Positions 34,780 to 46,350 of a DNA stretch of 64,000 nucleotides are shown here, one piece after another. Within the stretch, counting starts at the first letter, position 1; each line of letters begins with the position of its first letter. The notes beneath the pieces are model-generated. The model was not told the origin of the DNA. It made no database searches and saw nothing but the letters and a program-made list of their open reading frames with translations. Source of the DNA: Scylla paramamosain (taxonomy: Eukaryota > Arthropoda > Malacostraca > Decapoda > Portunidae); the NCBI RefSeq assembly GCF_035594125.1, contig NC_087181.1, positions 9,810,817-9,874,816 of the forward strand. Reading direction: 5' to 3'. The translations under genes and the position numbers were made by a program.

Positions 34780-36702
34780 AACTACTGGAGGAAGTGGAGA
34801 CCCGCCACTAGGCTGTGGATGGGCAGTTGACTTTGGTAATGAGCAAGGTGGCCATGCCATGGCAAGCAGTGGAGGAATGGTGATTGGGATTAGCGGGCCA
34901 GCGTGCCCTGCAGTGACCCTCAGTGCCATAGCGTGGTGTTGGAGCCGTGTCCCATACGTGGCTAGGAGGCTGCAGTGCTCGCTCCTCAGTCCAGGCTAGG
35001 GGCACTAGCAGCCTGTTGTCAGCCTGTTGCTGCACTGCCAGTACCCTCGCCATCCCTGTCCCTGGCCTCCTACCATCCCACCCCTCCTCACTCACTGCCA
35101 CTGGGTCCCTCTGCATTTGCTAGTCCACCTCCCAGCCCTGCTTGCCATGGGCACTGTGCCGGCAGGAGAAGGCTATGTAAGCCTGGTGAGTACAATGCCA
35201 GGATGGCCTGGCAGTCATACTTAGTGCACTTTGAGATGATGGCCAACGCCAGTGGCTGGCATGGCACTGAGAGGGCCCTGTAGCTGGCTTCAGTGGTACG
35301 TGGGCAGGCCATGGAAGTGCTAGGTCATCTTACCCCAGCCCAGCGCACCTCCTACATCACTGTGGCCAGTGCTTTGCAGAGGAAGTTTGGCCACCAGCAC
35401 CAGGCCAAGGTGTACCGCACCAGGCTCAAGAAGCGGGAGCAGCTCAAGGAGAACTTGTCCCAGTTCACTCAGGACATTGAGGAGCTGGTGAGGCACGCCT
35501 ACCCTGATATGCCAGAGCAGCTTGCGACTGTTCTGACATGTGATAACTTTGTGGATAATCTGAGGGACCAGTCAGATGCAACTCCACATCAATTGAACAT
35601 CCTTGGTCTGTCCTTTACTTACAATCTGAACTGGAAACTTCATATCTCATCTCTAGCTAAAACAGCTTCTATGAAGTTAGGTGTTCTGAGACGTCTCCGC
35701 CAGTTTTTCTCATCCCCCCAGCTGCTAACTCTGTACAAGGACCTTATCCGTCCATGTATGGAGTATGCTTCACATGTCTGGGGGGGTTCCACTCATACTG
35801 CTCTTCTAGACAGGGTGGAATCAAAAGCTTTTCATCTCATCAACTCCTCTCCTCTAACTGACTGTCTTCAGCCTCTCTCTCACCACCACAGTGTTGCATA
35901 TCTAGCTGTCTTCTACCGCTATTTTCATGCTAACTGCTCTTCTGATCTTGCTAACTGCATGCCTCCCCTCCTTCCGCAGCCTCGCTGCACAAGACTTTCT
36001 TCTTTCTCTCACCCCTATTCTGTCCACCTCTCTAACGCAAGAGTTAACAAATATTCTCAATCATTCATCCCTTTCTCTAGTAAACTCTGAAACTCCCTGC
36101 CTGCTTCTGTATTTCCACCTTCCTATGACTTGAATTCCTTCAAGAGGGAGGTTTCAAGACACTTATTGATCAATTTTTGACCACTGCTTTGACCCTTTTA
36201 TGGGACTGGCATTTCAGTGGGCATTTTTTTTATTAGATTTTTGTTGCCCTTGGCCAGTGTCCTTCCTACATAAAAAAAAAAAAAAAAAAAGTAAGCATAC
36301 CCCGTGGACCTGACAGTGGCGCTGGCAAGGGCCTTGGAGTTCAAGGCCTTCATGGAGATGTCGACTGGCCATGAAGGAGACAAGTCATGGCAGGACGCCA
36401 AGGTCAAGAAAGCTCAATTTGACAAGTCCAGGGTGCCAGGCACAACAAGCTCTGGAGGCTTCAGGGGTGCCTGCTGGGGTTGTGGAGAGAAGGGATACAC
36501 CTGCTCCTGGTGTCCAAGGGGGCGAAGGACGTGTTCCCTTGACCAGGTGTGGCAGCACACCTGCTGTGACTGTGGCAAGTCAGGCCACAAGACCAATGAC
36601 TGCCCCAAGCCAAAGGAGGTCACGCAGGCAGAAAACACAGACAGACTGGACAAGAGGGCCAAGCGCCAGACTCCCGTGACTACAGGGCTTCAGATGGACT
36701 AA
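34780..36702 (+). pseudogene. Gypsy gag, split by a LINE tail
   Basis: One frame (with stops near 34845 and at 35281) encodes SYLVHFEMMANASGWHGTER, QAMEVLGHLTPAQRTSYITV, LQRKFGHQHQAKVYRTRLKK and QFTQDIEELVRHAYPD, a Gypsy/Mag-type capsid region. It ends at about 35585, where the LINE begins. It resumes at about 36296 (VDLTVALARALEFKAFMEMS). Two CCHC knuckles follow: CWGCGEKGYTCSWC, where His is replaced by Tyr, and the intact CCDCGKSGHKTNDC. A start codon and leader are not recognisable. Confidence 0.85.
35586..36291 (+). mobile_element. LINE family A, 3' fragment inserted in Gypsy gag
   Basis: 5'-truncated at [20 protein letters not shown], continuing through ECASHVWGGSTHTALLDRVE-like sequence and the NSFKREVSRH C-terminus to the shared 3' UTR and an 18-base A tract. 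The gag frame continues on the other side. Confidence 0.93.
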
Positions 36703-36725
36703 CCTGCCATCTCGCTACTGCTGCC

Positions 36726-37034
36726 ATGGCAGTACAAACTGATGGCTCTGTCAATGGGGCACTGTGCTGCCTAACCATGGACACTGGAGCAGAGAGGACT
36801 GCGGCATGGGCTAATGTGGTGGCCAGCCAGTGCCTACCAGACGCACAACAGCAGCCTCACAGTGTGATGGGACACAGAGTGCCACTCAATCAGTGGAGGC
36901 TTGTGTCAGCATGGGTGATGTGCAGGAGAGGTTGCCTGTTTATATCGCTGACATGGAAGAACCTTCCCTGCTTGGGCTGGATTACCTGGAGCAGAGTGAA
37001 GCCTGTGTCGACCTCGGAAGGAAGTCATTGAGGG
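36726..37034 (+). pseudogene. Gypsy aspartic protease, frameshifted and interrupted
   Basis: CCLTMDTGAERTAAWANVV carries the DTGA active-site motif (about 36776). After a frame change the C-terminal half reads LPVYIADMEEPSLLGLDYLE, ACVDLGRKSLRV, where the BEL/Pao element is inserted. The continuation (CGEEVHL) is found after it at 42791. Confidence 0.8.
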
Positions 37035-37562
37035 TGTTACTGTATGTAAAGCGTATGTACCTCATGTCATTATTCCTCGGCATTTATAAGTGAAATATTC
37101 AATAGTTTTCTATTTGCATGAAAACGTGTAATATGTGTAAGTATCAGTATTTAATGCTATATTAAGCACCGAAGCCGATGCTCACTTGTTAGGAGTGTGG
37201 GGTTAACCTGCTAGTTGCCTGCGGGCATCACTCACGGCCAAGTCGCGCTCAGACAAAGACGGGCAGGATGGTGACCGAGGTAAATACTTTAATTTTGTAG
37301 TAAAAACTGATTGTCATAGTGCCAAGTTAATTGCATGTATTGTTAATGAATATTGTAATGTGTTGAAAGTGTTTAATATCAGTGTATAATGTTATTTTGT
37401 AAGAAATTGAGACCGAGAACTTGTTCGCAGTTCTTACGGTCATGCCTACCTCATCAATAAACGTGTCAAGGAGAATTGCCTTTCCTTGACCCTACGATGA
37501 TGGGTGTGATCAGTAAAACAGATCACCTGAGAGCCAATTGATGCCCAGCCGGTGCGGCTACA
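37035..37562 (+). repeat. BEL/Pao copy 2, 5' LTR
   Basis: Starts TGTTACTGTATGTAAAGC and ends GGTGCGGCTACA. It contains AATAAA near 37456 as a possible polyadenylation signal. Confidence 0.96.
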
Positions 37563-37893
37563 GTAAGAACTCGGCCTACAAGCAAGAAATTGGCTCCATG
37601 TGAAACCGTAGCAAGAGTGAGTCACAGGACGAGGGGATGCTGACGTAAGCCTATAGGTTGACCTCTGAGGCCCCGGGGTCAGCTCTACCCTTGATGACAA
37701 CCACTCCCTTCTACCCACTGTGCCTCGCCACCATTTTGTAGAACCCATGGTCACAGGCAAGAAAGTATAATAGTATGTATGTGCACTGAATTGAGTAGCC
37801 TAAGTGAAAATTACCCACAATTAGCTAGTATTAAGAGTGGTAATTTAATTGCTCTTTCAGTGTCTCAGTATTGACACAATTAAGTTGTTAGAT

Positions 37894-40800
37894 ATGTCTG
37901 ATACTGAGGAAATTAATGCCGTAGATGGCCTTAGGGAAGGTGAGGGTGAGCAAGTGGACAGGGATCAAACTTGTATTGAAGAAGTTAGTGTCAGGGAGCG
38001 AGTGCTGACCAACAAAGGAAGAGAATATCAAGTCAGTGTAACCAAAGGAAGAGCAGAGTCCTGTAAGCGTAAATGGAGCAGTGTTACCAGCAAAATTAAG
38101 AAAGGATTAAAAATTGTAATTAGCCCCTTTGAATTAGAGCCCATGTCAAGTGAAGTAATAGAGGCATTTCATCAGTATTAAGTGGAATACACAAAACTGG
38201 TGGAACTAGAGCCATAAAAGTCAGAGGAGCTAAATGAAGAGCTGGAACACAATCAACGAGTTCACCATGAAATATTAGAAAGTATAGAATGTAAAAGAAA
38301 GGAGTTAAAGAATGACAGAGGATCAATTTGTTCTAGCAAACGGTCTAGGCATTCTAGAGTCTCATCTACTTCATCACGTTCATCAGCAGCTTAAAGAAAG
38401 CAAGAAGCAGCAGCAAAGGTAGCCAGACTTAGAAAGGAAATGGAATATCATGATAGTTTAGCAGAGGCAGAAATTATGTTAGCTAAGACAAAAGCAGAGG
38501 CAGAAATTATGTTAGCTAAGACAAAAGCAGAGGCAGAAGCAATGTTCTCAAAGAAAAAGAAAGAGAGAGATTTAGCAGTTGCTAGTGCAGAACTTAATGC
38601 TCTTAGCTTAGTTGAAGAAGAAGTAAAAATGCTTCCAGGTAATGATGAAAGTGTAGAGAAGCAAAGTTATCTTCAACAATACATAGAGTCACAAAATGAA
38701 ATGAAAGCACAAGCAATTGCAAATCAACAAAGTGACAATGCCATGCCTCACAAATATGTTACATTCCATGACCCACAGAAACCTTCTTCTTGCAATAGAG
38801 ATAATGAATTGATGACAAATGAAGTACATGGACAAATATTTAGTGAACCTCAGGTAATAAATCTCAACCTTACAGCTCAAAGTCTTGTACCAAGCTCTCG
38901 TAGACACACTCATAATGTCAACATGCCTAATAATGTGAATAATGTGAGACAGAATCATCAATCCTTTTCCCATCCTGGGGGAACCTTTGCAATCAACATA
39001 CCTGATCCCAAGTGGAGCCTCCCTCCAATAGAGCCTAACACTTTTGATGGAGAACCCATGGAATTTCCAAGTTGGTTGAAAAACTTTGAAACTTACATAG
39101 AGTCTAAAACTTCTATTGGTAAAGAGAGACTTGCCTACTTAGATAGGTATACAACTGGTGAGGCAAAGGATGCCATTAAAATGTTAATGCACTTTAACTC
39201 TGATGCTGACTATGTGCAAGCAAAGAAAATTCTTAGTGATAGATTTGGAAACAAAAGCATCATAGCTGATGCTTACACAAATAAGTTAACGAATTGGCTA
39301 CCAATCTCTCCGCATAATGGTCCAGCATTAACAGCATTCTCAGATTTTTTGAAGTGCTGTTTAGCTGCAATGAAACACACTTCTTATTTGTCATTTCTGA
39401 ATGACCCTAGAGAGCAGAGAAAGGTGCTAGCAAAACTCCCTGAACATATTGTTCATGACTGGAGAAAGCAAGCGATGATATATCTTGATACTAACAGTAA
39501 TAACAACACTTCTAGTAGCAATGAAGAGCACCACCCACCCTTTGAAATGTTATGTGAATTTGTCCAGAAAGAAGCAAAAGGAGCAAGCAATCCATCCCTT
39601 TCCTGGAATTCAGTAAGTAGGGAAGTAAATGACTGGATCAAAACTCACACAAGGGCAACCAATTGGAAACCAAGGGAATCAAACATCATGACAAAGAATA
39701 GAGGGAGTAGAACTTTCATGGTTAAAGCAATTGAGGAAAAACCAATGTGGTCATTCCAAAGTAAAGTAAATGTACAAGCCAACAAACAGTATCCCAAGGA
39801 CCAGGAAAGGAAAGGACGATTCTGTCACTACTGTACAAAGGATCATGATTTAGATGATTGCAAGGAATTTGCCAAACTTGATGGTAATACTAGGTACAAA
39901 TTTGCTAAAGAAAAATGGTTATGTACAGGGTGTCTAAAAGTGGGTCACAAAGGAAAGGATTGTAGAAGAAGGAAAGTTTGTAAAGTATGTCAGAGATACC
40001 ATCCCACAGCTCTTCACAATGATGATATGACAAGAACTGAGAGCCAAAAGGTGCCAGCACAAGAAACTCAGCCTAAAGATGATAAACCCACAGTAGTAGC
40101 AAATAAGGTCAAAGTTACAGAATCAGTGACACATGACATGCACACCATGATAGTTCCTGTATGGTTACATCATGTTAGTAATGAAGAGAATAAAGTTTTA
40201 GTGTATGCCCTGCTGGATGAGCAGTCTGATGCTTCATTCATCAAGGAAAGCACTCTGAATAAATTGGGAGTTAGTGGACCATCAGTGTCACTTAATATCC
40301 ACACAATAAGTAGAAAACAAATCACTGATTCTATCAAAATTCATGGACTTAAAGTAAGAGGTTATAATGAAGAAGTGGAAATATCAATCCCTTCAGCATA
40401 TTCAACAGAAAACATTTCAGCTGGACGGAGTCAGATACCAAGGCCCGAGACTGCTTGTGACTGGCCCCACTTAAAGGCAATCTCTGACAAACTAATGAAA
40501 TATGACCCAAACGTTGACATAGGACTCCTCATTGGTCTTGATTGTGCAGAAGCCATTATGGCAGAAAAGCAAATAGCAGGTGATAGCAAGAAGCATCCCT
40601 ATGCTCGTAGGACAGAGCTAGGTTGGGGGATCATTGGTAAAATCTCACCCCATTCAAGTCCATTGGAGGATACAGTGGTAGTCTACAGAACAGTGACACA
40701 AGAAGTAGAAATCAATGAAGAAAAGAGGGTTAATTTCTTAGTGTTTCCTACTAAAACCAAAGAGATGATTAATCCTTCTCAAGTGAGAGATATGTTTGAA

Positions 40801-42006
40801 CTTGACTTCAGTGATAGAAAGTCAGCTGACACTCCATTATCATATGAAGATAAAAGGTTTATGAGTAAGATGAAAGAAGGAGTACATCAGCTGAAGGATG
40901 GCCATTATGAGTTGCCCCTTCCTCTTAAAGATGATAACGTCAAGCTTCCAAACAACAAACTATTAGCAGAGCAGAGACTCAAGAAGTTAAGAGCTAAACT
41001 TGAGAAGGATAATCAACACAGAGGTGATTACAAAGTGTTCATGGATGATATGATTACCAGAGGTTATGCAGAGGTTGTACCGACAAAGGATTTAGTTAGG
41101 AATGATGATAAGGTCTGGTACATTCCACATCATGGAGTCTATCATCCGAGAAAGCCAAAGAAGTTGAGCGTTGTCTTTGACTGTAGTGCAAACTATAGGA
41201 ACCAGTCATTAAACAGTCACCTGTTACAAGGCCCAGACCTTACCAACAAACTTATTGGAGTGTTGTGTAGGTTTAGGCAAGAAAGCATTGCACTTGTATG
41301 TGATATAGAAGCAATGTACCATCAAGTGAAGGTCAACCCAGAACACAGAGATATGTTAAGATTCCTTTGGTGGGAAAATGGTGATCTTAATAATGAGATA
41401 GCTGAATACAGGATGACAGCTCACCTGTTTGGAGCTACTTCATCTCCAAGTGTAGCCAACTTTGCTCTTAAGAAAGCTGCAGATGACTACGGGTGTGGAT
41501 CTGATGCAGCCAAGTTTGTAAGAAACAACTTTTATGTTGATGATGGTTTGAAGTCAGTAGCTACAATGGATGAAGCTGTCACTCTTATTCAGCAGAGTAA
41601 AGAATTATGTTACAAGGGAGGTTTTAACCTTCATAAGTTCTTGTCAAACAACAAAGATGTATTAGCTGCAATTTCTTCTCATGAGAGAGCAGATGGAATT
41701 AAAAGTTTGGATTTTAGTAAGAATGAAGACACACTGCCTATAGAAAGAACTTTGAGAGTTGAGTGGTGCATGGAATTTGACACATTTCAATTTAGAATAA
41801 AGCTGAAAGACAAGCCACTCACCAGAACAGGCATTCTGTCAACAGTGAGCTCTATATATCATCCATTAGGTCTAGTGTCACCTCTCATACTGACTGGAAA
41901 GCAAATTTTACAAGAATTATGTAAGAATGCAGTTGAATGGGATAATGAGGTGCCAGATTATGTCAAACCTAAATGGATAAAGTATCTCCTGATCATGATG
42001 GCCTAG
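37894..42006 (+). pseudogene. BEL/Pao copy 2 gag-protease-RT frame, lacking RNase H and integrase
   Basis: One reading frame from the ATG at 37894 (MSDTEEINAVDGLREGEG) to 42006, broken by three in-frame TAA stops near 38179, 38216 and 38392 and then open for 1,188 codons. Order: a Glu/Ala/Lys coiled coil with a 13-residue duplication (AEIMLAKTKAE twice), and a DUF1759-like capsid (WSLPPIEPNTFDGEPMEFPS). Zinc knuckles follow (FCHYCTKDHDLDDC, CTGCLKVGHKGKDC), then an aspartic protease-like region (LLDEQSDASFI). RT has [13 protein letters not shown] and [11 protein letters not shown]. Connection residues to KYLLIMMA then end the frame where RNase H should begin. It is protein-wise the best preserved element in the window. 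Confidence 0.93.
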
Positions 42007-42134
42007 TAAGAAAGGTTAACGTCCTGGTGTCAGACTGTAATCTCGACAACCAGGGAAGACACATAAGGGCAAACAGGACCATCATAGAGAGGCCAATACA
42101 TAGTCTAGTATTGCTGTTAGAAGGTAATGCATAA
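42000..42134 (+). pseudogene. BEL/Pao copy 2 C-terminal tail (DUF5641-like)
   Basis: GLVRKVNVLVSDCNLDNQ to RPIHSLVLLLEGNA, 44 codons and a stop, overlapping the end of the RT frame in another phase. It marks the 3' side of the internal deletion; same junction as copy 1. Confidence 0.82.
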
Positions 42135-42257
42135 TAATAGACCGGAGCATCCCCACCAAGGAGCCAGTGTAACAAAACATATTATGTGCTAATCCTAGTT
42201 TTAAGGTACATACTAATCTTAATTTAAGGTAAATTGTTACACAATTTAGGGGAGCCA

Positions 42258-42785
42258 TGTTACTGTATGTAAAGCGTATGTACCTCATGTCATTATTCCT
42301 CGGCATTTATAAGTGAAATGTTCAATAGTTTTCTATTTGCATGAAAACATGTAATATGTGTAAGTATCAGTATTTAATGCTATATTAAGCACCGAAGCCG
42401 ATGCTCACTTGTTAGGAGTGTGGGGTTAACCTGCTAGTTGCCTGCGGGCATCACTCACGGCCAAGTCGCGCTCAGACAAAGACGGGCAGGATGGTGACCG
42501 AGGTAAATACTTTAATTTTGTAGTAAAAACTGATTGTCATAGTGCCAAGTTAATTGCATGTATTGTTAATGAATATTGTAATGTGTTGAAAGTGTTTAAT
42601 ATCAGTGTATAATGTTATTTTGTAAGAAATTGAGACCGAGAACTTGTTCGCAGTTCTTATGGTCATGCCTACCTCATCAATAAACGTGTCAAGGAGAATT
42701 GCCTTTCCTCGACCCTACGATGATGGGTATGATCAGTAAAACAGATCACCTGAGAGCCAATTGATGCCCAGCCGGTGCGGCTACA
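42258..42785 (+). repeat. BEL/Pao copy 2, 3' LTR
   Basis: 528 bp, begins TGTTACTGTATGTAAAGC, ends GGCTACA, followed by the GAGGG duplication. Confidence 0.96.
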
Positions 42786-42829
42786 GAGGGTATGTGGAGA
42801 AGAGGTGCACTTGTGTCATAATCCTCCTT

Positions 42830-44050
42830 CTTACCTTTAAGGTAAGGCAGAGGCTATGCAGGAACTGCACTAATTATTTATATACCAAACACTTCAAGGT
42901 TTAAGTCCAGGTAACTGAGAGTTAAGGCTGGATTTCTCACAGTGGGGTAAGCCACAAATGCAGTTCAGAAAAGTTAACATTATTTATTAACCAGTAATTA
43001 AAACATTCCAATGATAACATGCAGGTAACAAAAGACAAGAACTCCACCACATATTAAAACTTCCAATGACCTTTCAAGAAATTTTGACGTCACTATTCAC
43101 TTTATCGACCAACTCAGGTCATTCAGTAATGCATAACACATTAACATGTAAGGACACACATAACATAATCACATAAAAGAATAATCAAATGTAACATTGA
43201 AATATTAGCACTACATGCAAAGTGCCACAAAAGATATTAAATCACTCATTAAGATTCAGTATTATATCAGCACATGGAAAATAACAAAATATATGGAAAC
43301 CACAGTATACTGGAACAACATACTAAATTGAGACACACAAGGCACTTAGGAAAAATCTTCTAAGTATTACAACCAAGATGAGACAGAGAATGACTGGGAG
43401 CTTCATGGTGTAGTTGAGTGTGAGCACCTTTCAGAAACTTCTAATACTCCACTCTTGGAGTCTAGTTAAGGTCTGAGAGAATCATTCACTACTTTGCCTT
43501 ATATTCAATTCTGATGATGGCAACCTACTTACATTGCTACCTACTACTACATAAGGAGTTATCCTTTAAGGTTTAAAATCTAACTAGTTAGTACACTCAT
43601 CTCTTCCTTCATTCCACATGATCACCAGGATGCTTATACTTCACTGTAGGTTCATAAAAAAAAAACATGTCTCGGTAGGACTCTATGGTTAACCACCTTT
43701 ACACACGAACATGTGTAGTTTTTCTATGTCCTTCTTGCTCATGCATTGTTGAGGCTAATAGTGGGTCACTGTTTTGTGAGGTCGATGACTTGCATAGGCT
43801 GTAAAGTAGCTTGATCACAAGGTTGATTACGAATAGGCCAGGTCCATTAACTACACGGCCTTAGTCACCTTTACTCAGTGCTCGGGTGTCTCTGCATCAG
43901 GGCAGGCACTGTCCTGTTCATGACCAGGGCTGACGTAAGTGGGATGCAGCCTCACGAGGGATCACATCTGTGGCCTCGGGAACAATGCTATAGGCCTGAG
44001 TTGCTTTGTGACACATTCTTGGCTACGACACACCTTGGCTACGACACTTG
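42830..44050. other. Unassigned insertion between Gypsy protease and pol
   Basis: The Gypsy coding sequence stops being recognisable soon after 42810 and restarts at about 44060. The intervening AT-rich DNA has no long open frame, no clear TIR or LTR pair that I can see, and a short direct repeat GGCTACGACAC at about 44022 and 44037. It may be a solo LTR or a MITE of an unknown family. Confidence 0.5.
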
Positions 44051-44059
44051 TTTACGTGG

Positions 44060-46350
44060 AGGTCGTTGCTGCCGAGCTAGTGCACTGGCTCCTAGAGCAG
44101 AGGCCTGGGTCCGGTGTTGGCTGTCCAGGATGATATGTGAGGTGAATGGCATGGTGGAGCCTGCTGAAGAACAAAGTCTGGCAGACAGGGTAGCGGTGGG
44201 GAGAAGCCTTGTAGCAGCTGAAGAGGAAGAAGCCATGGTCTTGGTGGCTAACCTCTCCCATGAGGCCTGTGAGATTCCAGCTGGCATGAAGCTGGGGATG
44301 TGTGAGGAAATGGAGCGCCAACTGGAGCAGCAGGAAGGTGAGGAGTCTGTCGCTGTGGGGCCATTACCTGAGCACCTGCAGGACTTGGTGCAGAGAAGCA
44401 TGACTAACTTGATGGAGGTGCAGACAGAGAGGATGCACTAGTTCCTGGCACAGTATGGTGATGAGTTCAGCCAGGGTGACCTGGACCTGGGCCATAGCGG
44501 GTTAGTCAAACATAGGATTGACACTAGAGAAAGTGTGTCCATCAAGCACACTCCACAGAGGATTGCCTCAGCCAGTTGGGAGGAGATGCAGCAGACTGTG
44601 AGTGAACTGGCCACACAAGCGGTCTGACAGTCCATGGTCTTCAGCAGCAGTCCTAGTGAAAAAGAAGATAGCACATGATGCTTCTGCGTGGACTACCAGG
44701 CACTGAATGAGGAGACTGTCAAGGACTCCTATCCATTGCCACACATTGACAATACCCTCAATTCTCTAGCAGGAACAAGGTGGCTCTCCACCCTGGATTT
44801 CAAGTCCGTCTGCCACCAGGTGGAGATGGCAGAGGAGGATAAGCTGAAGACTGTCTTTTCCTTTGGCTAGGGCTTGTGGCACTTCAACGTCATGCCCTTT
44901 GGCCTCTGCAATGTCCCCAGTTGCTTTGAGTCCCTCATGGAGAGGGTGCTAGATGGCCTACAGTAGTGTACATCAATGATATGATCGTGTTTGGCAAGGC
45001 CTTCAAGGAGGAGCTGGAGTGGCTGGAGGAGGTGCTGCAGTGACTAAGAAAGGCCAACCTCAAGCTCAGTCCCAAGAAGTGCTTGCTTTTCCAGCACAAG
45101 GTCCCATTCCTGGGGCACATTGTTGGTCGGGATGGAATAAGGACCAACCTGCAGAGAGTGGTGGCCTGTCCCGACGATTGTGGCAGAGTTGAGAAGTTAC
45201 CTAGGCCTCTGCACATACTACAGGCATTTCATGTGGGACTTTGCCACAGTAGTCGCTCTGCTCCATCAACTCACTAGGAAGGGGGCACACTTCCATTGGG
45301 ATGAGGCATGCCAAGCAGCTTTTGAGGGCTTGAGGAAGGCCCTGGTAAAGGTGCCCATCCTGCCATACCCTGACCCAGGCACTCCTTACCTGCTGGACAT
45401 GGATGCCCATGCTGAGGGCATCAGTGCTGTGCTGTTGCAAGTGAAGGACAGACAGGAGCATTTAGTTGCTTACTACAGTGCCAAATTCAGCTGGCCAGAG
45501 CGCAACTACTGTGTCACCTGGAAGGAGCTGCTGGTGGTGGTGAACACCCTGCAACACTTCCACCCGTACCTTTATGGGGCCCGTTTCACTATTCGCATTG
45601 ACCTTGTGGCTGACTGAGAGGAGTTGGCAGCTCAAAGCCCTGTCATTCAGCACCTTGTGGAGCAGTGGGACGCCCTGAGACTGCATTGTGGTGTGCTAGT
45701 GAAGCTCTGGGTAGAGACTGGTGGGGGCACTGACATGTGGCTGTGCGTGGTGCTGTAGGCCTTGTGGACCAAACTGTTGCACAAGCTGCACGCAGGATTG
45801 ATGAGTGAACACTTATGGCCCCCGACAGCACTTTTATTGGGTGGGGATGCCCAGTGATATGCAGGAATGGTGTAGAACCTGGGATGTATGTAGTGTGAAG
45901 AAGGGTTCTGCCAGGAAGACATGGGCGCCCATGCAGCTGTATAGTGTAGCTATGCCCATGGAGCGGGTAGTGGTGGACATTGCAGGGCTGCTGCCCCTCA
46001 CCCCACGTGGCAACTGGTTCATGTGCATTTGCATGGACTATTTCATGAAATGGCTCGAAGCCTATGTGCCCCCCAACCATGAGGCAGAGACAGTGGCAGA
46101 GGCGTTAGTGAACCATTGCTTTATGATGATTTGGTGTGCTGGGCAAGCTGCATTCAGACCAGGGGAGGGAGTTCGAGTTGCAAGTCTTCAGTGAGTGTTG
46201 TGAGCTACTTGGGGTGTGGAAGACCTGGATGACACCACTCTGGCCACGGTCTGATGGTATGGTTGAGCAATTCAACCATACCCTCGCCCAGCAGCTGGCC
46301 AAGTACTGCTCCACGTATTAGCTCGACTGGGGCATCAGACTGCCTGTGAT
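44060..46350 (+). pseudogene. Gypsy pol: RT, RNase H and integrase, multiply broken
   Basis: The N-terminal pol linker is AEAWVRCWLSRMICEVNGMV to SMTNLMEVQTERMH (stop). RT: DYQALNEETVKDSYPLPHID, STLDFKSVCHQVEMAEEDK, a TAG inside SFG-stop-GLWHFNVMPFGLCN, and VYINDMIVFG, where the usual YxDD is YIND, so one catalytic Asp is lost. RNase H region (45180-45617): SYLGLCTYYRHFMWDFA, FHWDEACQAAFEGLRKAL, LLDMDAHAEGISAVLLQ, PERNYCVTWKELLVVV. Integrase: WCRTWDVCSVKKGSA (zinc finger Cys pair), ERVVVDIAGLLPLTPRGNW (first Asp), then in another frame LHSDQGREFELQVFS and DGMVEQFNHTLAQQL. A LINE cuts the frame at about 46350. Confidence 0.88.

Larger units (their letters stand above)
37035..42785 (+). mobile_element. 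BEL/Pao LTR retrotransposon, copy 2
   Basis: Two 528-bp LTRs (37035-37562, 42258-42785) of identical length; I count five differences by eye, all transitions. Five-base target duplication GAGGG lies at 37030-37034 and 42786-42790. It splits the Gypsy protease. The element is longer than copy 1 (full gag) but has the same missing RNase H-integrase block. Low LTR divergence makes it the youngest large insertion here. Confidence 0.97.
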
